Below, piece by piece: positions 18,422 to 25,652 of a DNA stretch of 64,000 nt. Made by a program: the position numbers and the translations under genes. The notes beneath the pieces are model-generated. The model was not told the origin of the DNA, searched no databases, and worked only from the letters and a program-made list of their open reading frames with translations. Source of the stretch: an uncultured Tenacibaculum sp. (GTDB lineage Bacteria > Bacteroidota > Bacteroidia > Flavobacteriales > Flavobacteriaceae); assembly GCA_947501615.1 (NCBI GenBank), contig CANMWK010000021.1:1-64000 (forward strand), in the 5' to 3' direction. The number at the start of each line of letters is the position of its first letter. Positions within the stretch are counted from its first letter, which is position 1.

Positions 18422-19744
18422 TTATTTCCCTATTCTAAAATATTCAATTCCTTTTTCTTCTAAATCATAAGCTATATATTGATTCCTTCCATCAAAAATT
18501 ATTGGTTCATTCAATTGACTTTTTATCTCTTCAAAATCAGGAGATCTAAATTCTTTCCATTCTGTTAATAATATTAATGCGTCTGAACCTTTTAAAACTT
18601 CATATTTAGACTCACAATATTCAACTTCTTTTACATCTTTCAAATAAAAATGTTTTGCTTCATCTATCGCTTTTGGATCATAAGCTTTAACTTTTGCTCC
18701 TCTTTTCACCAATTCATTTATTACATATATTGCAGGTGCTTCACGCATATCATCTGTCCCTGGTTTAAAAGACAATCCCCAAATCCCAAAAGTTTTATTA
18801 GATAAATTTTCTCCAAAACGTTTAACTATTTTTTCAGCAATTACAAATTTTTGCCTATTATTAACTTCTTCTACAGATTCAATTAATTGGGCTTTATAAC
18901 TGTGTTCTTCTGCTATTTTCTTTAAAGCCTTTACATCTTTTGGAAAACAAGACCCTCCATAACCACAACCAGGATAAATAAAACTATACCCTATTCTAGA
19001 ATCAGATCCTATACCTAATCTTATATTATTGACATCTGCTCCTACTCTCTCACAAATATTGGCTATTTCATTCATGAATGAAATTTTTGTTGCTAACATT
19101 GCATTTGCAGCATATTTAGTCATTTCAGCAGAACGAACATCCATAGTTATGAAACGATCATGACTCCTAAAAAAGGGACTATATAATTCTTTCATTTTCT
19201 TAAATGCTGTATCATTTGAAGCTCCAATCACAACTCTATCTGGCTTCATAAAATCATTTATCGCATCTCCTTCTTTTAAAAATTCAGGGTTTGAGACTAC
19301 GTCAAATGTTAAACTAGAATCTCTTTCATCTAATTCTTTTTGAATAGTTACCTTCACTTTATCTGCAGTACCAACAGGAACCGTTGATTTATCAACTACA
19401 ACCAAATGCTTAATCATTTTTTGGCCAATTTCTCTAGCTACAGCCAAAACATATTGTAAATCAGCAGAACCATCATCTCCCATTGGAGTCCCTACGGCTA
19501 TAAAAACTATTTCAGCATCTTCAATTGCTTCTTCAAGTTTAGTTGTAAAAAACAGATTATTTTTTTCGACATTTTTCAAAATCATTTTCTCCAAACCTGG
19601 CTCATAAATAGGTATAATACCTTTATGCAGATTTTCAATCTTTTTTTTGTCTATATCGACACAAGTAACTTTATTTCCCATTTCAGAGAAACAAGTCCCT
19701 GAAACTAAACCTACATAACCTGTACCTATTACAGCTATATTCAT
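18422..19744 (-). CDS. ugd: UDP-glucose 6-dehydrogenase
   Basis: A 440-residue NAD-dependent enzyme oxidising UDP-glucose to UDP-glucuronate. The N-terminal NIAVIGTGYVGLVSGTCFSEMGN, FIAVGTPMGDDGSADLQYV, and the catalytic cysteine region GYGGSCFPKDVKAL are diagnostic, followed by the C-terminal UDP-binding domain with WGLSFKPGTDDMREAPA. The length is typical. It is 4 bp downstream of the cytidylyltransferase-like gene and works with the UDP-glucuronate 4-epimerase encoded at 20316. Confidence 0.96.
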   Translation of the reverse strand: MNIAVIGTGYVGLVSGTCFSEMGNKVTCVDIDKKKIENLHKGIIPIYEPGLEKMILKNVEKNNLFFTTKLEEAIEDAEIVFIAVGTPMGDDGSADLQYVLAVAREIGQKMIKHLVVVDKSTVPVGTADKVKVTIQKELDERDSSLTFDVVSNPEFLKEGDAINDFMKPDRVVIGASNDTAFKKMKELYSPFFRSHDRFITMDVRSAEMTKYAANAMLATKISFMNEIANICERVGADVNNIRLGIGSDSRIGYSFIYPGCGYGGSCFPKDVKALKKIAEEHSYKAQLIESVEEVNNRQKFVIAEKIVKRFGENLSNKTFGIWGLSFKPGTDDMREAPAIYVINELVKRGAKVKAYDPKAIDEAKHFYLKDVKEVEYCESKYEVLKGSDALILLTEWKEFRSPDFEEIKSQLNEPIIFDGRNQYIAYDLEEKGIEYFRIGK

Positions 19745-19748
19745 ATTT

Positions 19749-20180
19749 TTATTTATCCTTTGCTTTTAGACTTTCCTTTTCTGCCACTTCTCTTCGTAAA
19801 CCACTACTAGAAAAGCGATGCTCTCTTTTATTGAAGTATAGTTTTATTCCTTTTTTTTCACAATAATCTCTTCCAGTAAACATTTTGTTAGCGTACTCAT
19901 CACCAATAATTCTTACATTGATATGAAATGAACGTAGAACATCTTCTAAATCTTGTTCTGTAGCATAGGGTACAATTTCATCTACATACTTACAGCCTTT
20001 CAATTGAATATATCGTTCTACTACTGATTGGACCGGCTTGTTTTTTTCTGGCCTATCTAACGTAGGATCTGTTTGAAGCCCACAAATTAAGTAATCACAT
20101 TGACGTTTAGCTTCTTCTAACATCTTGATATGACCAGCATGCAATAAATCGAATGCGCTAAATGTTATACCCACTTTCAT
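19749..20180 (-). CDS. Cytidylyltransferase-like nucleotidyltransferase (TagD/RfaE-C-like)
   Basis: A small nucleotidyltransferase of about 143 residues. MKVGITFSAFDLLHAGHIKML carries the HxGH active-site motif (HAGH), LICGLQTDPT follows, and RFSSSGLRREV near the C-terminus replaces the usual RxxxIST-type signature. I chose the ATG at 20180 rather than the one eight codons upstream (20204) because the conserved domain begins there. Relatives activate glycerol-3-phosphate, ribitol- or heptose-phosphates. Between ugd and an epimerase gene it may supply a CDP- or ADP-linked decoration, but the substrate is unknown. Confidence 0.75.
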   Translation of the reverse strand: MKVGITFSAFDLLHAGHIKMLEEAKRQCDYLICGLQTDPTLDRPEKNKPVQSVVERYIQLKGCKYVDEIVPYATEQDLEDVLRSFHINVRIIGDEYANKMFTGRDYCEKKGIKLYFNKREHRFSSSGLRREVAEKESLKAKDK

Positions 20181-20315
20181 ATTCTGTTTCTTTTTATGGA
20201 ACAAATATATTAAGTTAATTTATATGTCAAAGTTTTTTTCTTTTTTATTAATCTTTTCTTTAAAAAACGCATCTTAATAATAAGTAAACAAAAGGCTTAA
20301 AAAAACTACATAAAA

Positions 20316-21329
20316 CTATTTATTATTGTAACCTAAAAACCACTGAATAAACTTAGAAACTCCTTCTTCAATTGTAGTAGTTGGTTGATAGTTATAATCT
20401 TTAATTAAATGACTTACATCTGCCCAAGTTTTTTTCACATCTCCTAACTGCATAGGCAGCATTTTTTGTTGTGCTTTCTTTTTTAAATTGACTTCTATTT
20501 CATCAATAAAAGTTGTTAATTTTACTGTTTTATTGTTTCCTATATTGTAAACTTTATATTTTTCTCTTTGCTCGACTGGTTTTTCGATAACTTTAATTAC
20601 TCCTTCAATTACATCATCTATAAAAGTAAAGTCACGCTCCATCTCTCCATGATTAAAAACATTGATAGGTTCTCCATTTCTTATTGCATTTGCAAATAAC
20701 ATTGGCGCCATATCAGGTCTACCCCAAGGCCCATACACTGTAAAAAAACGTAATGCTGTTGTGGGTAAGTTATATAGATGACTATAAGTATGTGCCATGA
20801 GTTCGTTACTCTTTTTTGTCGCGGCATATAAACTCACAGGTGAATTCACCTTATCTTCCTCAGAAAAAGGTACTTTAGTATTTGCTCCATAAACGCTGGA
20901 ACTACTAGCATAAATCAAATGCTTTATATGATTATAACGACAACACTCTAGCACATTCAAAAAACCTACAACATTACTCTGAATATACGTTTTAGGATTC
21001 TCAATACTATATCGAACACCAGCTTGAGCAGCTAAATTACAAACAACATCAAAATGATTCTCTTTAAACACTTCTTGTAATTGAAGATCATCTTCTAAAT
21101 TCATTCTTGTAAACAAAAAAGATTTGTGTTTTTTGCTGACACAATTTTTATAGAACTCAGATGCTTCTTTCCTATTTACTCCTAACTCTGACAACCTATC
21201 ATACTTTAGATCTACATCATAGTAATCGTTGATATTATCTATCCCCACTACATTATGCTCTAACGCCAAAAGTGATTTAGCTAAATGAAAACCAATAAAT
21301 CCCGCAACGCCTGTAACTAAAATTCTCAT
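20316..21329 (-). CDS. UDP-glucuronate 4-epimerase-like SDR enzyme
   Basis: A 337-residue extended short-chain dehydrogenase. It has TGVAGFIGFHLAKSLL, DNINDYYDVDLKYDRL, LAAQAGVRYSIENP, SSSSVYGANTKVPFSEED, the Tyr-x3-Lys of SLYAATKKSNELMAH and FFTVYGPWGRPDMA. These are the hallmarks of the CapI/LspL/GAE group that interconverts UDP-GlcA and UDP-GalA. The pairing with ugd two genes downstream supports this. It is 9 bp from the dehydrogenase gene at 21339 and followed by a 135-bp gap. Confidence 0.88.
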   Translation of the reverse strand: MRILVTGVAGFIGFHLAKSLLALEHNVVGIDNINDYYDVDLKYDRLSELGVNRKEASEFYKNCVSKKHKSFLFTRMNLEDDLQLQEVFKENHFDVVCNLAAQAGVRYSIENPKTYIQSNVVGFLNVLECCRYNHIKHLIYASSSSVYGANTKVPFSEEDKVNSPVSLYAATKKSNELMAHTYSHLYNLPTTALRFFTVYGPWGRPDMAPMLFANAIRNGEPINVFNHGEMERDFTFIDDVIEGVIKVIEKPVEQREKYKVYNIGNNKTVKLTTFIDEIEVNLKKKAQQKMLPMQLGDVKKTWADVSHLIKDYNYQPTTTIEEGVSKFIQWFLGYNNK

Positions 21330-21338
21330 TACTTTCTA

Positions 21339-22616
21339 TTATAATGTTTTATCTTTTTCATCTAAAGCATTTTTCACATCATAAATCACAGCATTGTCTT
21401 TCTTCAAACTTTTCAAATTTAACTGAGTAAACTCTTTATGTGCTACCGTTAAAACTAAAGCATCATATTTTGATTCAGGTATTTCTTTCGTAGAAGTAAG
21501 ACTATATGCTGAAGCAACTTCTACTTCATCTGCCCAAGGGTCGTAAATATCAACATTAACTCCGTATTCTTTTAAAGCATATACAACATCAACTACCCTT
21601 GTATTTCTCACATCAGGACAATTTTCTTTGAATGTAACCCCTAAGACTAAAACATTAGCGTCTTTAATTCTAAGATCATTACCTATCATTAACTTTATTA
21701 CTTCTGATGCTACATATTGCCCCATACTATCATTCAATCTTCTCCCTGCCAAAATAATTTCAGGGTGGTACCCATACTCTTGTGCTTTTTGCGCTAAATA
21801 ATAAGGATCAACACCAATACAATGTCCGCCAACTAAACCTGGTTTAAAGGGTAAAAAATTCCATTTGGTGCCAGCTGCAGCTAAAACGTCATGTGTATTA
21901 ATATCCATCAAATTAAAAATCTTGGCCAGTTCATTCACAAAAGCGATATTAATATCACGTTGCGAATTCTCTATCACTTTTGCTGCTTCAGCAACTTTTA
22001 TCGTTGGAGCTAAGTGAGTTCCTGCCGTAATTACAGATCTATACAAATCATCAACAACTTTTCCTATTTCTGGAGTCGATCCTGAAGTAACCTTTAAAAT
22101 TTTATCTACAGTATGTAGTTTATCACCAGGATTAATTCGTTCTGGCGAGTAACCAACATAAAAATCTTCATTGAATTTCATCCTTGAAATTTGCTCTAAA
22201 ATTGGCACACAATCTTCTTCTGTTGCTCCAGGATACACTGTAGATTCATAAATAACAATATCATCTTTCTTTAAAACACCAGCCACTGTTTCACTTGCTT
22301 TGATTAATGGTGTTAAAACAGGTCGATTATTTTTATCTATAGGAGTTGGTACTGTAATAATAAATATTGTACAATCTTTCAAATCTTCAGTAGAAAAACT
22401 ACAAAACAAACCTTTAGAATTAGAACTATCATTAACCAAAACTGATTTTAAAACTTCATTCTCAACCTCCAAAGTAGTGTCTACTCCTTTTCTAAGTTCT
22501 TGTATTCTTTCTTCATTAATATCAAAACCAATCACAGCATATTTTGTAGCAAATAATCTAGCCAGAGGTAATCCGACATACCCTAATCCTATAATTCCTA
22601 TTTTCGGTTGATTCAT
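21339..22616 (-). CDS. UDP-N-acetylhexosamine 6-dehydrogenase (WbpO/TviB-like)
   Basis: A 425-residue nucleotide sugar dehydrogenase. The N-terminal GIIGLGYVGLPLARLFATKY, TVPTPIDKNNRPVLTPLIKAS, YSPERINPGD, ENSQRDINIAFVNELA and the catalytic-cysteine motif GLVGGHCIGVDPYYLA identify the WbpO/TviB/VipA branch, which oxidises UDP-GalNAc or UDP-GlcNAc to the uronate. With the adjacent 4-epimerase (22620, 3 bp away) it could make UDP-GalNAcA as in Vi antigen synthesis. It could alternatively supply UDP-GlcNAcA to the wlbA/wlbB-like pair upstream. Confidence 0.9.
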   Translation of the reverse strand: MNQPKIGIIGLGYVGLPLARLFATKYAVIGFDINEERIQELRKGVDTTLEVENEVLKSVLVNDSSNSKGLFCSFSTEDLKDCTIFIITVPTPIDKNNRPVLTPLIKASETVAGVLKKDDIVIYESTVYPGATEEDCVPILEQISRMKFNEDFYVGYSPERINPGDKLHTVDKILKVTSGSTPEIGKVVDDLYRSVITAGTHLAPTIKVAEAAKVIENSQRDINIAFVNELAKIFNLMDINTHDVLAAAGTKWNFLPFKPGLVGGHCIGVDPYYLAQKAQEYGYHPEIILAGRRLNDSMGQYVASEVIKLMIGNDLRIKDANVLVLGVTFKENCPDVRNTRVVDVVYALKEYGVNVDIYDPWADEVEVASAYSLTSTKEIPESKYDALVLTVAHKEFTQLNLKSLKKDNAVIYDVKNALDEKDKTL

Positions 22617-22619
22617 TAT

Positions 22620-23615
22620 TTATAAATTTTCCCAATACCATTTTACAGCTTCTTTCAAACCAGACTGAAGAGAAAACTGAGGGTTATAATTCAACAATAT
22701 TCTTGCTTTACCAATATTCGCCAAGGAATGAGGTATATCTCCTTGTCTATTGGGACCATGCTCTACTTCTACATCTTTAATTTTAACATCAAAGTCAGAC
22801 AAATATTCTTTCAAATAACGTATTAAATCCATTAAAGTATTACGCTCACCAAAAGCAACATTATATACCGTATTTATCGCATCTTTGTTTGTTACAAACA
22901 AACTTAACACATTCGCTTGAACAACATTATCTATGTATGTAAAATCCCTAGAAAATGTCCCATCCCCATTGATTACAGGAGATTCATTATTCATTAATAA
23001 CTTCACAAATTTAGGAATCACAGCTGCATAAGCTCCGTTAGGGTCTTGTCTTCTACCAAACACATTAAAATAACGTAATCCTATAGTTTCAATACCATAT
23101 GTTTTTGAAAACACATCTGCATACAACTCATTCACATATTTTGTAATAGCATAAGGAGACAACGGTTTCCCTATCTTATCTTCTACCTTTGGTAAAGTTT
23201 CAGAATCCCCATAAGTAGATGAACTTGCAGCATACACAAATCTTTTCACACCTGCATCCCTAGAAGCTACTAACATATTCAGAAAACCTCCTACGTTAAC
23301 ATCGTTAGAAGTCACAGGGTCTTTTATTGATCTCGGTACCGAACCTAAAGCTGCTTGATGCAATACATAATCTGCACCTTTTACTGCCTTTGTACAGTCT
23401 TCGAGATTTCGAATATCACCTTCAATTAATTTGAATCTAGAATTACTTAATAAATGTGCTATATTCTCTCTCTTGCCTGTTGCAAAATTATCCAAACAAA
23501 CAATCTCATTATTCATTTCGATAAGTTTATCACATAAGTTGGACCCTATAAATCCTGCTCCACCTGTAACCACTATCTTTTTTCCTTGTATTATTGCTTT
23601 TGGGTTTGATTCCAA
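22620..23615 (-). CDS. UDP-N-acetylglucosamine 4-epimerase-like (WbpP/VipB)
   Basis: A 331-residue extended SDR epimerase. It shows VTGGAGFIGSNLCDKL, DNFATGKRENI, LHQAALGSVPRSIKDP, the catalytic segment ASSSTYGDSETLP and SPYAITKYVNELYA (Tyr-x3-Lys), then LRYFNVFGRRQDPNGAYAAVIPKF, which is the WbpP/VipB/Gne signature. It should interconvert UDP-GlcNAc and UDP-GalNAc or their uronates. It is tightly packed with the dehydrogenase gene, a common pairing in Vi-type and related loci. Confidence 0.9.
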   Translation of the reverse strand: MESNPKAIIQGKKIVVTGGAGFIGSNLCDKLIEMNNEIVCLDNFATGKRENIAHLLSNSRFKLIEGDIRNLEDCTKAVKGADYVLHQAALGSVPRSIKDPVTSNDVNVGGFLNMLVASRDAGVKRFVYAASSSTYGDSETLPKVEDKIGKPLSPYAITKYVNELYADVFSKTYGIETIGLRYFNVFGRRQDPNGAYAAVIPKFVKLLMNNESPVINGDGTFSRDFTYIDNVVQANVLSLFVTNKDAINTVYNVAFGERNTLMDLIRYLKEYLSDFDVKIKDVEVEHGPNRQGDIPHSLANIGKARILLNYNPQFSLQSGLKEAVKWYWENL

Positions 23616-23642
23616 GACTATTCTATTTTATTGAATTATTTT

Positions 23643-24575
23643 TCACAAATGAGGATGCTTAATCCCAGTACTCATAATTTCAGCATTTCTGATATTGTAA
23701 ACGGTCTCAATTGAAGACCTAGCTTCTGTAAGTGAAAAACCTTCACCCTTTAAAATCTCCTCATAAGTTTTTGTATGCAAATCTGTAAATCCTTTACTGA
23801 ATTCTATTTCTTCTCCTTCTACTGTAATAGAACGATATGTTCTTTGTCCTTTTAATTTGATTTCTTCAGGCAAAGAATTTTCATCAATAGACAAAAACCA
23901 CCGTACTCTTGCATGCTCTAATTCCAAATAACCACTCGCTTTGTCTTTCTGTCTTAAATGCACTTGACTTTCTTGCACTTCTCCAAAAATCCAAGTTAAC
24001 ATATCAAAAAAATGAATTCCAATATTCGTAACTATGCCTCCTGATTTACTTTCATCTCCTTTCCATGAAATATCATACCATTTTCCTCTAGAGGTTATGT
24101 AAGTTAAATCTATCTCGTATTTTGTTTTATGTTTTTGTGCTAAAACTTTTTCCTTTAATGCAATTACACTAGGGTGTAATCTTAATTGTAAAATAGCATG
24201 AATCCTATTATTACTTTCTCTTTCTATTGCCTCAAGCGCGTCTAGATTCCATGGATTTAACACTAATGGTTTTTCACATATAGCATCCGCTCCTCTTCGT
24301 AATGCCATTCTTATATGAGAATCGTGAAGATAGTTAGGGGTACAAACACTAACGTAATCTAGTTGAATATTTTCTTGTCTTTTCAACTTCTCTATATGAC
24401 GATCAAATCTTTCGAATTCAACAAAGAAACTAGATTTAGGAAAGTAGCTATCCAAAATACCTACACTATCATTTTTATCTAATGATGCTAATAAATTATT
24501 TCCTGTTTCTTTTATCGCCATTAGATGCCTTGGCGCTATGTAACCCGCCACTCCTAAAATTGCAAAATTCTTCAT
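23643..24575 (-). CDS. wlbA: WlbA/WbpB-like UDP-GlcNAcA 3-dehydrogenase
   Basis: A 310-residue Gfo/Idh/MocA oxidoreductase. The N-terminus FAILGVAGYIAPRHLMAIKET is the specific WlbA/WbpB start, followed by NDSVGILDSYFP, CEKPLVLNPWNLD with the family Lys, and GGIVTNIGIHFFDMLTWIFG with the conserved His. The family oxidises C3 of UDP-GlcNAc uronate to the keto sugar, which is then aminated by WbpE/WlbC and acetylated by WbpD/WlbB. The wlbB-like gene is next door (7 bp), but no WbpE-type aminotransferase is seen in the window. Confidence 0.9.
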   Translation of the reverse strand: MKNFAILGVAGYIAPRHLMAIKETGNNLLASLDKNDSVGILDSYFPKSSFFVEFERFDRHIEKLKRQENIQLDYVSVCTPNYLHDSHIRMALRRGADAICEKPLVLNPWNLDALEAIERESNNRIHAILQLRLHPSVIALKEKVLAQKHKTKYEIDLTYITSRGKWYDISWKGDESKSGGIVTNIGIHFFDMLTWIFGEVQESQVHLRQKDKASGYLELEHARVRWFLSIDENSLPEEIKLKGQRTYRSITVEGEEIEFSKGFTDLHTKTYEEILKGEGFSLTEARSSIETVYNIRNAEIMSTGIKHPHL

Positions 24576-24582
24576 TTAAATT

Positions 24583-25155
24583 TTACTTTACTCTTTTAAC
24601 ATGATTATCTTCTAATTGATAAACTTGATTACTCTCACTACAAACAGCATACCCTTCTTCATCAAACACTAATCTATGTCCATATTCGCTTACCCAACCT
24701 ATTTGTTTTGATGGATTACCAACTACCAAAGCATAAGCTTGAACATCTTTTGTCACCACTGTTCCTGCTCCAATTAAAGCATATTCTCCAATTGTATTTC
24801 CACAAATCACAGTTGCATTAGCTCCAATTGTAGCTCCTTTCCTCACTTTTGTTTGTTTGAATTCCGACTTCCTATTTAGCGCACTTCTTGGATTAATAAC
24901 ATTTGTAAAAACCATAGATGGTCCTAAAAACACATCGTCTTCACAAATTACTCCAGTGTAAATAGAAACATTATTTTGAACTTTTACATTATCACCTAGA
25001 ACTACATTTGGAGAAACCACTACATTTTGCCCTAAATTACATCTTTCTCCAATAATTGCTTCTCGCATGACATGAGAAAAATGCCATATTTTGGTTCCTA
25101 TTCCTATTTTAGAACCTTCATCTATCACGGCTGTGGAATGTGCAAAATAATCCAT
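24583..25155 (-). CDS. wlbB: WlbB/WbpD-like UDP-amino-sugar N-acetyltransferase
   Basis: A 190-residue left-handed beta-helix acetyltransferase. HSTAVIDEGSKIGIGTKIWHFSHV, SMVFTNVINPRSALNRK, KVRKGATIGANATVICG and YALVVGNPSKQIGWVSEYGHRL are diagnostic of WlbB/WbpD, which N-acetylate the 3-amino group of UDP-GlcNAc3NA. It is the first gene of the locus in transcription order. A -7-like TAGGTTTG lies about 37 bp upstream (25192-25199), downstream of the tRNA terminator. Partner wlbA follows directly. Confidence 0.92.
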   Translation of the reverse strand: MDYFAHSTAVIDEGSKIGIGTKIWHFSHVMREAIIGERCNLGQNVVVSPNVVLGDNVKVQNNVSIYTGVICEDDVFLGPSMVFTNVINPRSALNRKSEFKQTKVRKGATIGANATVICGNTIGEYALIGAGTVVTKDVQAYALVVGNPSKQIGWVSEYGHRLVFDEEGYAVCSESNQVYQLEDNHVKRVK

Positions 25156-25191
25156 TTATACTTTTACAGTTTAAAAAGTAGTTTCGATAAA

Positions 25192-25199
25192 CAAACCTA
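25192..25199 (-). promoter_or_regulatory. Possible -7 promoter element for the polysaccharide locus
   Basis: The minus strand reads TAGGTTTG, an exact match to the Bacteroidota -7 consensus TAnnTTTG. It lies 37 bp before the start of the first locus gene and downstream of the tRNA terminator hairpin. No TTG is present at the expected -33 position, so the call is tentative. Confidence 0.45.
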
Positions 25200-25231
25200 C
25201 AAAAAGCATATGTAATATTACTAAAGAAAAG

Positions 25232-25266
25232 AAAAAACCTCAATCTATATAAAGACTGAGGTTTTT
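25232..25266 (-). terminator. Rho-independent terminator of the tRNA-Val pair
   Basis: On the minus strand, CCTCAGTC, an 8-nt loop and GATTGAGG form a stem (one non-Watson-Crick position), extended by flanking A and T runs and followed by TTTTTTC. It sits just after the 3' end of the second tRNA in transcription order and before the polysaccharide locus. Confidence 0.75.
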
Positions 25267-25270
25267 GTTG

Positions 25271-25345
25271 TGGGCGCGAAGGGATTCGAACCCCTGACCC
25301 CTTGGGTGTAAACCAAGTGCTCTGAACCAACTGAGCTACGCGCCC
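25271..25345 (-). tRNA. tRNA-Val (UAC)
   Basis: A 75-nt cloverleaf on the minus strand. The acceptor arms GGGCGCG and CGCGCCC pair perfectly with discriminator A, the T arm is GGGG-TTCGAAT-CCC-type, and the anticodon stem CTTGG/CCAAG encloses the loop TTTACAC, giving anticodon UAC (Val codon GUA). CCA is not encoded. It is identical to the copy at 25365-25439. Confidence 0.95.
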
Positions 25346-25364
25346 GAATAACGTTAAGATTTAG

Positions 25365-25439
25365 TGGGCGCGAAGGGATTCGAACCCCTGACCCCTTGGG
25401 TGTAAACCAAGTGCTCTGAACCAACTGAGCTACGCGCCC
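25365..25439 (-). tRNA. tRNA-Val (UAC), second copy
   Basis: Identical 75-nt sequence to the tRNA at 25271, with the same acceptor, anticodon (UAC) and T arms. A 19-bp spacer separates the two, so both are probably cut from one transcript. This copy is transcribed first. Confidence 0.95.
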
Positions 25440-25652
25440 TTAATCGTTATTGCGGATGCAAATATAATACAGTTTTAAATTCTGACAATACTTTTTTTTA
25501 CTTTTTTTACAATAAAATTTCTATCAAAAAAATAAACCTCTCACTTAAAGAATATTACATACTTTAAAATATTTTAGGGATACCTAAAAACAGAAACTTC
25601 ATATAAAGCAATTGCATTTGCCTTATATGAAGTTATAGTTAAAAATAATTTT

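Noticed and set aside
25118..25330. 70-codon minus-strand frame spanning the tRNA and the first locus gene end
   Set aside because: It runs through the tRNA-Val and its terminator and has no domain; it is an artefact of reading the tRNA as coding.
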